A stretch of DNA of 6,639 bases from an uncultured Caulobacteraceae bacterium (GCA_946480495.1 CAMLKO010000059.1:1-6639); one strand, 5' to 3'; counted from the first letter of the stretch, positions 1 through 5,777 are shown. Numbers and translations: made by a program. Notes: a model not told the origin generated them from the sequence alone.

Positions 1-926
1 CCCAAAGCCGAGCCGAACAGGCCGCCGGCTGGCTGGACGAGCCGGGAGCGGCCGCGAAGACCGGCCGCCTCTCGGACCGCTTCGAAGCCGCCACATCCGC
101 CGCCGATTACGAGGCCGCCGTCGCCGAGGTGGTCGAGCGCATCGCCGCCGGCGAAATCTTCCAGGCCAACATCGCCCGGCGCTGGCGCGGGCGGCTGGTC
201 GAGGAGGCGGCGCCCTTCGACCTGCTGGCCAGGCTGGCGGGCGCGAGCCCCGCGCCCTTCGCGGCCTATCTGCGGCTGCCCGGCCTCGCGGTGGTGTCCA
301 ACTCGCCCGAGCGGTTTGTCAGCGTCGGCGCCGGCGACCAGCTCACGGTCGAGACGCGGCCGATCAAGGGCACCCGCCCGCGCGGGCGCACCCCCGCCGA
401 GGACGCAGCGCTCGCCCGCGAGCTCTCCGAGAGCGCCAAGGACCGGGCCGAGAACCTGATGATCGTCGACCTGATGCGAAACGACCTCTCCCGCGTTTGT
501 CCCGCCGGCGCGGTGGCCGCGCCGGAGCTGTTCCGCGTCGAGAGCTTTCCCAACGTCCATCACCTCGTCTCCACCGTCACCGGGCGGCTCGCGCCCGGGA
601 TGACCGCGGTCGACCTGCTGCAGGCCGCCTTCCCGCCGGGTTCGATCACCGGGGCGCCGAAGGTTCAGGCGATGAAGGTGATCTCGGCCTACGAGCCGCC
701 GCGTGGGCCCTACTGCGGCTCGCTGTTCTGGGCCGGCGTCGACGGGGCGTTCGATTCCAGCGTCCTGATCCGCACCGTCGGCTTTGTGGAGGACGGCGCG
801 GGCTGGCGCTTCGAGGCCCCCGCCGGCGCGGGGATCGTCGCCGACAGCGACCCGGTGCTGGAGCGCGAGGAGACCGAGGCCAAGATCGCCGCGCTGCGCC
901 GGGCGCTGACGGAGCCGCTTCCATGA
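1..926 (+). CDS. pabB: Aminodeoxychorismate synthase component I (PabB), 5' end missing
   Basis: PabB converts chorismate plus ammonia (from the PabA glutaminase) into 4-amino-4-deoxychorismate, the first step to 4-aminobenzoate and folate, in the cytoplasm. The visible frame begins with the codon at position 3 and gives 307 residues, so roughly the N-terminal third of a usual ~450-residue protein lies outside the window. What is seen is the chorismate-binding domain: GEIFQANIARR near 150-182, PIKGTRPRG at 360-386, ENLMIVDLMRNDL at 450-488 and PPGSITGAPK at 633-662. The lysine in PIKGT (codon 366-368) separates PabB from anthranilate synthase TrpE, which has alanine there; in E. coli PabB this lysine acts as the nucleophile. 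The stop (924-926) overlaps the pabC start as ATGA, which implies translational coupling. An internal GTG at 129 lies inside the conserved domain and is not the start. Family assignment is secure. Confidence 0.95.
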   Translation, partial: QSRAEQAAGWLDEPGAAAKTGRLSDRFEAATSAADYEAAVAEVVERIAAGEIFQANIARRWRGRLVEEAAPFDLLARLAGASPAPFAAYLRLPGLAVVSNSPERFVSVGAGDQLTVETRPIKGTRPRGRTPAEDAALARELSESAKDRAENLMIVDLMRNDLSRVCPAGAVAAPELFRVESFPNVHHLVSTVTGRLAPGMTAVDLLQAAFPPGSITGAPKVQAMKVISAYEPPRGPYCGSLFWAGVDGAFDSSVLIRTVGFVEDGAGWRFEAPAGAGIVADSDPVLEREETEAKIAALRRALTEPLP

Positions 927-1690
927 TCCCCCCCGATGACCGCGGGCTGACGCTGGGCGACGGCCTGTTCGAGACCCTCCTGGCCCGCGACGGCGAGCTG
1001 GTGCTGCTGGAGGCGCATCTGGACCGCATGGCGGGCGGCTGTGAGACGCTGGGCCTGCCGCCGCTGGAGCGCACGCGCGCGCAAAGGCTCTGCGAAGACG
1101 CCGCCGCCACGGTCCAGGGCCGCGCGGCGGTGCGCCTGACGCTGACGGCGGGAAGCGGGGGCAGGGGGCTCGACCGGCTGGCCTCTCCCTATCCGCGACT
1201 CTTCGCCACGGCCGCGCCCGCGCCGGCGCCGAAAACCCCGGCCAGGCTGATCACCGCGACCGTTCGCCGCAACGAAGGCTCGCCGGCCTCGCGGCTGAAG
1301 ACGCTGAGCTATCTCGACAACGTCCTCGCGCGCGGGGAGGCCAGCGCGGCGGGCGCCGACGAGGCGCTGATGCTCAACAATGCAGGGGAGATCGCCTGCG
1401 CGGCGGCGGCCAACGTCTTCTGGCTGGAGGGCGGACGGCTCGTCACCCCGGCGCTGGATTGCGGGGTTCTCGAGGGAATCATGCGCCGCAAGGTGGTCGA
1501 GGCGGCCCCCTCGCTGGGGCTCGCCGTGGAGGAATCGCATGCCCGACCGGCCGATCTCGCCCGCGCCGAGGCGATCTTTTTGACCAACAGCCTCGCCGGA
1601 CTGCGCCCCGTAAGCGGGCTGGATGGTAAACTTTTCGAGCCGAACGCCGTTATCGGCCGGTTAGCCAAACTACTGCAAAGCTTTGCCTAG
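923..1690 (+). CDS. pabC: Aminodeoxychorismate lyase (PabC), class IV PLP enzyme
   Basis: This 255-residue pyridoxal-phosphate enzyme removes pyruvate from 4-amino-4-deoxychorismate to give 4-aminobenzoate, completing the step begun by PabB. It has the fold-type IV (branched-chain aminotransferase-like) signatures: RGLTLGDGLFET at residues 7-18, the presumed PLP lysine K126 in RLKTLSYLDNVLA, GEIACAAAANVFW at 155-167 and LTNSLAGLRPV near 220-230. The start at 923 is chosen because it overlaps the pabB stop as ATGA and places the N-terminal motif at the usual distance; the open frame upstream is only a shadow of pabB. Class IV members are hard to separate by sequence (D-amino acid or branched-chain aminotransferases are alternatives), but the pabB neighbour makes PabC by far the likeliest. 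The last ~25 codons are richer in A/T, with TTA and CTA leucines, grading into the AT-rich gap beyond. Confidence 0.93.
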   Translation: MIPPDDRGLTLGDGLFETLLARDGELVLLEAHLDRMAGGCETLGLPPLERTRAQRLCEDAAATVQGRAAVRLTLTAGSGGRGLDRLASPYPRLFATAAPAPAPKTPARLITATVRRNEGSPASRLKTLSYLDNVLARGEASAAGADEALMLNNAGEIACAAAANVFWLEGGRLVTPALDCGVLEGIMRRKVVEAAPSLGLAVEESHARPADLARAEAIFLTNSLAGLRPVSGLDGKLFEPNAVIGRLAKLLQSFA

Positions 1691-1720
1691 AAACGCTTTT
1701 TCGAGCCTCGTTTGCGTCGT

Positions 1721-1765
1721 GGTTAACAAAATATAATAGTAAATATAAATAAACCAAACAAAAAG
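1721..1765. promoter_or_regulatory. AT-rich tract upstream of pilA
   Basis: These 45 bases contain only 8 G or C, in a window that is otherwise strongly GC-rich. The tract includes the palindrome GTTAAC (1722-1727), which contains the CtrA-like half-site TTAAC, followed by runs of A with few T. It lies about 20-60 bp upstream of the candidate pilA promoter motif. Such tracts can act as UP elements, easily melted DNA, or binding sites for AT-preferring proteins (GapR and MucR-type regulators occur in alphaproteobacteria). Which of these applies cannot be read from the sequence. It contains no plausible gene. Confidence 0.5.
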
Positions 1766-1782
1766 CCCAGTCCTTTCCGCTG

Positions 1783-1797
1783 TTTACTGGCCATTAA
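1783..1797 (+). promoter_or_regulatory. Candidate CtrA-binding site in the pilA promoter
   Basis: The bases read TTTA, seven bases, then TTAA, against the CtrA consensus TTAA-N7-TTAAC: one mismatch in the left half, and G instead of C after the right half. The core is also a near-palindrome, TTAC-TGGCCA-TTAA at 1784-1797. It is known that Caulobacter pilA is activated by CtrA late in the cell cycle. At CtrA-activated promoters the site usually covers the -35 region, which would put the RNA start around 1825-1830, about 70 bases before the pilA ATG. I see no convincing -10 element around 1810-1820, so the start site is an inference. Confidence 0.5.
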
Positions 1798-1830
1798 GCG
1801 CGCTCAGGCAAACTGATCTCGTGTTTGGGA

Positions 1831-1898
1831 GCAAGCAGGCCTATCGCACGGCTTGATCCCGCCACTGCCTGCTTGCGGAACTAATAGGAGATCAAGCA
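1831..1898 (+). promoter_or_regulatory. Structured pilA 5' leader with ribosome binding site
   Basis: GCAAGCAGGC (1831-1840) and GCCTGCTTGC (1867-1876) are perfect complements and form a 10-bp stem with a 26-base loop. Inside that loop GCTTGATC (1851-1858) is perfectly complementary to GATCAAGC (1890-1897), which begins at the last base of the Shine-Dalgarno AGGAG (1886-1890) and runs to two bases before the ATG. Both pairings together would make a pseudoknot. Alternatively TGCTTG (1870-1875) can leave the first stem and pair with CAAGCA (1893-1898). The ribosome binding site is otherwise good, with an 8-base spacer. That this controls pilin translation is inference; it matches no named riboswitch that I recognise. 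Confidence 0.5.
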
Positions 1899-2063
1899 AT
1901 GACCAAGTTCGTTTCTCGCTTCCTGAAGGACGAGTCCGGCGCCACCGCCATTGAATACGGCCTCATCGTGGCCCTGATCGCGGTCGTCATCATCGCCGCC
2001 GTCACCACGATCGGCACCAAGCTGAACAACACCTTCACTTCGGTCGGCAACCAGCTGCCCTAA
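1899..2063 (+). CDS. pilA: Flp/Fap-type (type IVb) pilin subunit PilA
   Basis: This 54-residue protein is the major subunit of a Tad/Flp adhesive pilus. It has a short positively charged leader (MTKFVSRFLKDESG) cut after G14, then ATAIEYGLIVALI. The mature protein therefore carries the conserved Glu at +5 (E19) and Tyr at +6 (Y20), and a hydrophobic helix runs to about residue 38. The polar C-terminus (KLNNTFTSVGNQLP) is short. From memory, the leader and helix are almost identical to Caulobacter PilA, which is slightly longer (about 59 residues), the tails differing. A clear AGGAG lies 8 bases upstream, and a strong intrinsic terminator follows the stop, so pilA is probably a single-gene transcript made in large amounts. 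The prepilin peptidase gene cpaA follows. In Caulobacter this pilus serves surface sensing and is a phage receptor. Confidence 0.95.
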   Translation: MTKFVSRFLKDESGATAIEYGLIVALIAVVIIAAVTTIGTKLNNTFTSVGNQLP

Positions 2064-2084
2064 GGCGAATCATACGGTTCAGCG

Positions 2085-2120
2085 GAAGGGCCGGGGAGCG
2101 ATCCCCGGCCCTTCTTCTTT
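2085..2120 (+). terminator. Rho-independent terminator after pilA
   Basis: A perfect 13-bp stem is formed by GAAGGGCCGGGGA (2085-2097) and TCCCCGGCCCTTC (2102-2114), closed by the tetraloop GCGA (2098-2101, of the stable GNRA class) and followed by the T-rich TTCTTT (2115-2120). It begins 22 bases after the pilA stop. It should end most pilA transcripts and protect their 3' end, leaving cpaA, 45 bases further on, to read-through or its own weak promoter. This fits the need for far more pilin than peptidase. Confidence 0.92.
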
Positions 2121-2165
2121 GGCGAAACCTTTGGTTCATCCGGCGCTGGCAGGCTCGCCCGCATC

Positions 2166-2672
2166 ATGAATCACGCGTTTCTCGCCCTCACCGCCGTCTT
2201 CCCGCTGCTCGTGATCGTGGCGGCGCTGAAGGACCTGACCACCTTCACCATTCCCAACTGGATCTCGATCGCGCTGGCGCTGGCCTTCTATCCGGTCGCG
2301 CTCGCGGTCGGCGCGCCGCTCAGCGTCATCGGGACCTGCACGCTGGTGGGCCTTGGGGGCCTCCTGGTCGGCATGGTGATGTTCGCCCTCAACTGGATCG
2401 GCGGCGGCGACGCCAAGCTGTTGGCGGCGACCGCGCTGTGGATCGGCTGGCCGGCTGTGCTGCCCTTCGTGCTGGCGACGGCGGTGGCCGGCGGGGCGCT
2501 GGCGCTGCTGCTGCTGCAGATGCGCTCGGCCCTGCTCAGGCCCTACATGGAGCGCGGCCCGGCCTGGATGGTCAGGCTCGCGACCGAGGGCGGCGATGCG
2601 CCTTACGGCGTCGCCATCTGCGCGGGCGCGCTTTTCACCCTGCCGCAGAGCGCGCTGCTGCATCTGGGCTGA
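2166..2672 (+). CDS. cpaA: Prepilin peptidase CpaA (A24 aspartic protease)
   Basis: This inner-membrane aspartic protease removes the leader from Flp prepilin, here presumably the adjacent PilA. The 168-residue protein is almost all hydrophobic, with about six membrane segments. The two catalytic aspartates of the A24 family are visible: D23 in LKDLTTFTIPNW and D82 in the GxGD-type motif GGGDAKLL. It lacks the N-terminal methyltransferase domain of PilD/GspO enzymes, as expected for the short CpaA/TadV type. The start at 2166 is the first ATG placing a membrane helix before D23; no good Shine-Dalgarno is visible, which suggests low expression. It lies downstream of the pilA terminator. In Caulobacter cpaA is followed by cpaB-F; here an unrelated aminopeptidase follows instead. 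Confidence 0.93.
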   Translation: MNHAFLALTAVFPLLVIVAALKDLTTFTIPNWISIALALAFYPVALAVGAPLSVIGTCTLVGLGGLLVGMVMFALNWIGGGDAKLLAATALWIGWPAVLPFVLATAVAGGALALLLLQMRSALLRPYMERGPAWMVRLATEGGDAPYGVAICAGALFTLPQSALLHLG

Positions 2673-2711
2673 GGCTTTTGCGGGCGGTCGCGGCATGCGA
2701 GAGATGAAGCC

Positions 2712-4082
2712 ATGACCGAGACCTCCGTCCCGCCCGCCGACGGCCCCGTCATCCGCATCGACGCCGTCACCCCCGCCACCCTTTCCGCCGTGCTCGACCA
2801 GTCGCTGCCCTTCGTGAAGGGCTTCGCCGAGCTGTCCGACTTCAAGGCCAAGGCCGGCCAGACGCTGGTCGTGCCCGGCGAAGACGGCCGCATCGCCGCG
2901 GTGCTGTTTGGCCTGGGCGACGCGCCCGAGGCCATGACCTTCCGCCAGCTGCCGGCGAAGCTTCCGGCCGGCGACTACCGGCTGGGTTCGATCCACGACG
3001 GGATCGCGCCGGACCAGGTGGCGCTCGCCTTCGCGCTCGGCCGCTACCGGTTCGACCGCTACCGCAAGAAGCCCGACCCCGAGCCCCTGCTGCTGGTCGA
3101 CGGCGACCTCTCGGAGGTGCAGGCCGTGGCGCATGCCTGCGCGCTCGCCCGCGACATGGTCAACACGCCGGCCAACGACATGGGCCCGCTGCAGATCGAG
3201 ACCATCGCCCGCGAGATCGCCGAGGAGTACGGCGCCGCCATCTCGGTGGTGACCGGCGACGACCTGCTGGAGGCCAACTACCCCGCCGTCCATGCCGTGG
3301 GCCGCGCCGCCCATCCCGACCGCGCGCCGCGGATGATCGAGATCAGCTGGGGCTCGAAGGGGCCGCTGGTCGCCATCGTCGGCAAGGGCGTGGTGTTCGA
3401 CACCGGCGGCCTCGACATCAAGCCCTCGGCCGGCATGCGGCTGATGAAGAAGGACATGGGCGGCGCCGCCCACGCGCTGGCGCTCGGGCGGATGGTGATG
3501 GCGGCCGGCCTGCCGGTGCGCCTCGTCGTGCTCGTGCCCGCGGTCGAAAACGCCATCAGCGGCGACGCCATGCGCCCGGGCGACATCATCGGCTCGCGCA
3601 AGGGCCTGACCATCGAGGTCGGCAACACCGATGCGGAAGGCCGCCTGATCCTGGCCGATGCGCTGGCCCGCGCCGCCGAGCTGGAGCCCGCGCTGACAAT
3701 CGACATGGCCACGCTGACCGGCGCGGCGCGGATCGCGCTCGGGCCCCAGGTGATCCCCTTCTACACCGCCGACGACGCGCTCGCCGCCGAGATCGAGGCG
3801 GCGTCGCGGGCGCAGGCCGACCCGCTGTGGCGGATGCCGCTCTGGGCCGGCTACGAGGAGGCGCTGGAGGGCGACATCGCCGACCTGAAGAACGATCCCG
3901 ACGCCTGGGCCCAGGCGGGCTCGGTGACGGCGGCGCTGTTCCTGCAGCGCTTTGCGCCCAGGCCCTGGGTCCACCTCGACATCTTCGCCTGGAACGTGAA
4001 GGCCAGGCCCGGCTGGCCGGTCGGCGGCGAGGCGCAGGCCATCCGCGCGCTTTACGCCGTGCTGAAGGACCGCTTCGGATGA
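2712..4082 (+). CDS. Leucyl aminopeptidase family protein (M17)
   Basis: This is a cytoplasmic two-metal aminopeptidase that trims N-terminal residues from peptides. The 456-residue protein has the full M17 active site with the expected spacing: metal ligands K225, D230, D248, D307 and E309, and catalytic K237 and R311. These lie in GKGVVFDTGGLDIKPS, MKKDMGG and NTDAEGRLILADAL. The spacing matches bovine lens aminopeptidase (K250, D255, K262, D273, D332, E334, R336), so activity is likely. Residues 1 to about 190 form the variable N-terminal domain; the protein is shorter than E. coli PepA (about 503), so a PepA-like DNA-binding role is not assumed. Only a weak GAGAG precedes the start. Its stop overlaps the next gene as ATGA, so the two peptidases are probably co-translated. 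Confidence 0.95.
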   Translation: MTETSVPPADGPVIRIDAVTPATLSAVLDQSLPFVKGFAELSDFKAKAGQTLVVPGEDGRIAAVLFGLGDAPEAMTFRQLPAKLPAGDYRLGSIHDGIAPDQVALAFALGRYRFDRYRKKPDPEPLLLVDGDLSEVQAVAHACALARDMVNTPANDMGPLQIETIAREIAEEYGAAISVVTGDDLLEANYPAVHAVGRAAHPDRAPRMIEISWGSKGPLVAIVGKGVVFDTGGLDIKPSAGMRLMKKDMGGAAHALALGRMVMAAGLPVRLVVLVPAVENAISGDAMRPGDIIGSRKGLTIEVGNTDAEGRLILADALARAAELEPALTIDMATLTGAARIALGPQVIPFYTADDALAAEIEAASRAQADPLWRMPLWAGYEEALEGDIADLKNDPDAWAQAGSVTAALFLQRFAPRPWVHLDIFAWNVKARPGWPVGGEAQAIRALYAVLKDRFG

Positions 4083-4912
4083 AGCTCGATCCGCGCACCG
4101 CCCTGATCCGCGACGGCCGCGCCTCGACCGCGCTGGAAGGCGTCGTCGCGGCCAAGTCCTACGTCGAGCCCACGACGCGGCGCCTCGCCGTTCCGGCCGC
4201 CGCGATCCGGCGCGAGCCGAAGGCGGCGTCCGAGCAGATGGACCAGCTGCTGTTTGGCGAACTCTTCGACGTTCTGGAGGAGCAGGGCGGCTGGGCGTTC
4301 GGCCAGGCGCGCCGCGACGGCTACGTCGGCTTCGTCGAGGCCGCGGCGCTGGGCGAAGCGGAGGCCGAGACGACCCACTGGGTCAGCGCGCTGCGCACCT
4401 ACGCCTTCTGCGAGCCCAACATCAAATCCGCGCCCGTCGGCCTCTACTCGATGAACAGCCTGATCGCCGTCGAGGCGCGCGAGGGCCGTTTCGCCAGGGG
4501 CGCGGGGACCGGCTGGTTCGTGGAGTCGCACCTGTCGCCGATCGGCTTTGGCGAGAGCGACCACGCCGCCGTCGCCGAATGTTTCCTGGGCGCGCCCTAC
4601 CAATGGGGCGGGCGCGAGAGCCTGGGCCTCGACTGCTCGGGGCTGGTGCAGCAGGCCCTCTACGCCTGCGCCCGGGCCTGTCCGCGCGACAGCGACATGC
4701 AGGAGGCGCTGGGCCACCCCATCGAACGGGGCGACCTGCGCCGCGGCGACCTGATCTTCTGGCGCGGCCACGTGGCCATCCTCACCGACGAGCGGACCAT
4801 CGTGCACGCCAACGCCCATCACATGATGGTCGCCCGCGAGGGGCTGGACGAAGCGGTGGAGCGCATCCGCGCGGCCGGAGCCGGCGAGCCCACGGCCTTT
4901 CGGCGACTCTGA
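4079..4912 (+). CDS. SH3-domain NlpC/P60 cysteine peptidase (C40), YkfC-like
   Basis: This 277-residue protein is probably a gamma-D-glutamyl-L-diamino-acid endopeptidase. It has two SH3-like regions (about residues 36-95 and 103-155) followed by an NlpC/P60 domain with C186 in GLDCSGLVQQAL, H231 in GHVAIL and a third polar residue, most likely H243 in VHANAHH. Known relatives (B. subtilis YkfC type) cut between D-Glu and the diamino acid of peptidoglycan stem peptides with a free N-terminal L-Ala. No signal peptide or membrane helix is present, so the enzyme is likely cytoplasmic and acts on imported muropeptides rather than on the wall. The start at 4079 overlaps the aminopeptidase stop as ATGA. 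Family is certain; substrate is inferred. Confidence 0.9.
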   Translation: MKLDPRTALIRDGRASTALEGVVAAKSYVEPTTRRLAVPAAAIRREPKAASEQMDQLLFGELFDVLEEQGGWAFGQARRDGYVGFVEAAALGEAEAETTHWVSALRTYAFCEPNIKSAPVGLYSMNSLIAVEAREGRFARGAGTGWFVESHLSPIGFGESDHAAVAECFLGAPYQWGGRESLGLDCSGLVQQALYACARACPRDSDMQEALGHPIERGDLRRGDLIFWRGHVAILTDERTIVHANAHHMMVAREGLDEAVERIRAAGAGEPTAFRRL

Positions 4913-4918
4913 CCTTCT

Positions 4919-4940
4919 CCTTCTCCCGCGAGGGAGAAGG
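4919..4940. terminator. Hairpin between convergent genes, possible two-way terminator
   Basis: CCTTCTCCC (4919-4927) and GGGAGAAGG (4932-4940) form a perfect 9-bp stem around the loop GCGA. It lies between the stop of the NlpC/P60 gene (4912) and the stop of the oppositely oriented cytochrome gene (4944), where a shared terminator is expected. Neither side has a run of T, so it may end transcription weakly or mainly protect mRNA 3' ends. Its pyrimidine-rich arms resemble short dispersed palindromes common in GC-rich proteobacteria, so it could be one copy of a repeat family. Only one copy is seen here. Confidence 0.6.
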
Positions 4941-4943
4941 GAC

Positions 4944-5642
4944 TTATCCCGCAGGCTTGCTCGGCGAGGCCGGGGTCTGGGCTTCGGTCTGGGTTGGAGC
5001 CGCGGCCGCGCCGGTGGTTGGCTGGCCAGCCGCCGGGGCAGCCCCGCTCGCAGGGGCCGCAGCCGCGCCGGCCGCCGGAGCCGCCGCTGCGGCGGGGTTC
5101 GGCGGCGGGATCGGCAGGGACGAACCCAGGCTGTGCAGGTAGGCGATGATGGCGATGCGGTCTTCCGGCTTCTTCAGCCCGACGAAGGTCATCTTGGTGC
5201 CGGACAGGTACTTCTGCGGACCGCTCAGGAAGGCGTTGAGGTGCTCATAGTCCCACTGCGGAACCTTCGAGCCCAGCTCCTGCATCGCGGGCGAATAGTT
5301 GAACCCGGGGTGCGAGCCCGGCTTGCGGCCGACCACGCCGAACAGGCCGGGGCCCGTCCCGTTCGTGCCCGCCGGATCGAAGTTGTGGCAGGAGGCGCAC
5401 TTGGCGGAAACCGCCTTGCCGGCCTCGATGTCGGCCGTCGGCAGGACCGTGCCCCAGTCGATCGGCGCCTCGGCGGCCGGGCCGCCTTCACCACCCGCGC
5501 CTTCGGCCACCGCGATGGCGTAGCCGGGCTTTTCCGGCGGCTCTTTTTCGAAAACGATCGACGAGACTTCCCGCAGCAGGAAAACGGCCAGGCCGGTCGC
5601 CAGAACCGCTCCGGCGATCTTGTTGAACGTGAGGTCGCTCAC
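4944..5642 (-). CDS. Membrane-anchored class I cytochrome c (CycM/c552-like) with Ala/Pro-rich tail
   Basis: This is an electron carrier that probably moves electrons between the bc1 complex and a terminal oxidase on the periplasmic side. The 232-residue protein has an uncleaved N-terminal membrane anchor (about residues 9-31), a flexible linker rich in Glu, Pro and Gly (32-60) and a mitochondrial-type cytochrome c domain. In that domain C82, C85 and H86 (CASCH) bind haem and M151 in GTKMTFVG is the expected axial ligand. Residues 178-232 are a low-complexity Ala/Pro/Gly tail. This layout matches the CycM/cytochrome c552 group. The start is GTG at 5642, supported by GGAGG 10 bases upstream and by the typical N-terminus MSDLTFNKIAGAVLATG. 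It is divergent from kdsB, across 135 bp. The electron partners are inferred. Confidence 0.93.
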   Translation of the reverse strand: MSDLTFNKIAGAVLATGLAVFLLREVSSIVFEKEPPEKPGYAIAVAEGAGGEGGPAAEAPIDWGTVLPTADIEAGKAVSAKCASCHNFDPAGTNGTGPGLFGVVGRKPGSHPGFNYSPAMQELGSKVPQWDYEHLNAFLSGPQKYLSGTKMTFVGLKKPEDRIAIIAYLHSLGSSLPIPPPNPAAAAAPAAGAAAAPASGAAPAAGQPTTGAAAAPTQTEAQTPASPSKPAG

Positions 5643-5777
5643 CCTTGAAAGCCCTCCAGGCGGCCCACAAGCGCGGGCCGGTTTACAGCGGGAATCCCGC
5701 CCCCTTGTTGCGCTCGGCTCTCTTACACGCTACCGCCGCACGCGCAACCGGGCAGTCCCACCAACCGCGGCCAATCG
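5643..5777. promoter_or_regulatory. Divergent promoter region between the cytochrome gene and kdsB
   Basis: This gap must carry the promoters for both flanking genes. It holds the ribosome binding site of the cytochrome gene (GGAGG on the minus strand, 5653-5657), a 13-bp palindrome GCGGGAATCCCGC at 5688-5700 (6-base arms, one central base), and a 6-bp hairpin CGGCCC/GGGCCG (5661-5666 and 5675-5680). The palindrome is a possible operator. I could not find a good -35/-10 pair on either strand: a TTG-rich segment at 5707-5712 followed by GCTACC near 5730 is only weakly promoter-like. Confidence 0.4.

Noticed and set aside
497..922. N-terminal extension of PabC reaching into pabB
   Set aside because: The extension is Arg-rich shadow sequence; the PabC family begins near the ATG at 923, which overlaps the pabB stop.
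710..1540. 276-codon minus-strand frame opposite pabB and pabC
   Set aside because: Same shadow pattern; both sense genes carry complete family motifs.
1675..1713. Terminator after pabC (palindrome GCAAAGCTTTGC and AAACG/CGTTT pair)
   Set aside because: The palindrome has no loop and lies in the coding end, and the other stem is only 5 bp; neither is a convincing terminator.
1822..1841. Sigma-54-like GG-N10-GC spacing in the pilA promoter region
   Set aside because: Only the dinucleotides match; the TGGCAC and TTGC context is absent.
2136..3974. 612-codon open frame on the minus strand across cpaA and the aminopeptidase
   Set aside because: It lies antisense to two well-identified genes, and its translation is rich in Arg, His, Gly and Gln without domains, as expected for a shadow frame in GC-rich DNA.
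4052..4822. 256-codon minus-strand frame opposite the NlpC/P60 gene
   Set aside because: Antisense to a gene with clear catalytic motifs; its own product has no recognisable features.
5020..5031. Palindrome GGCTGGCCAGCC in the cytochrome tail
   Set aside because: It lies inside Ala/Pro/Gly low-complexity coding sequence, where GC-rich palindromes arise easily by codon composition.
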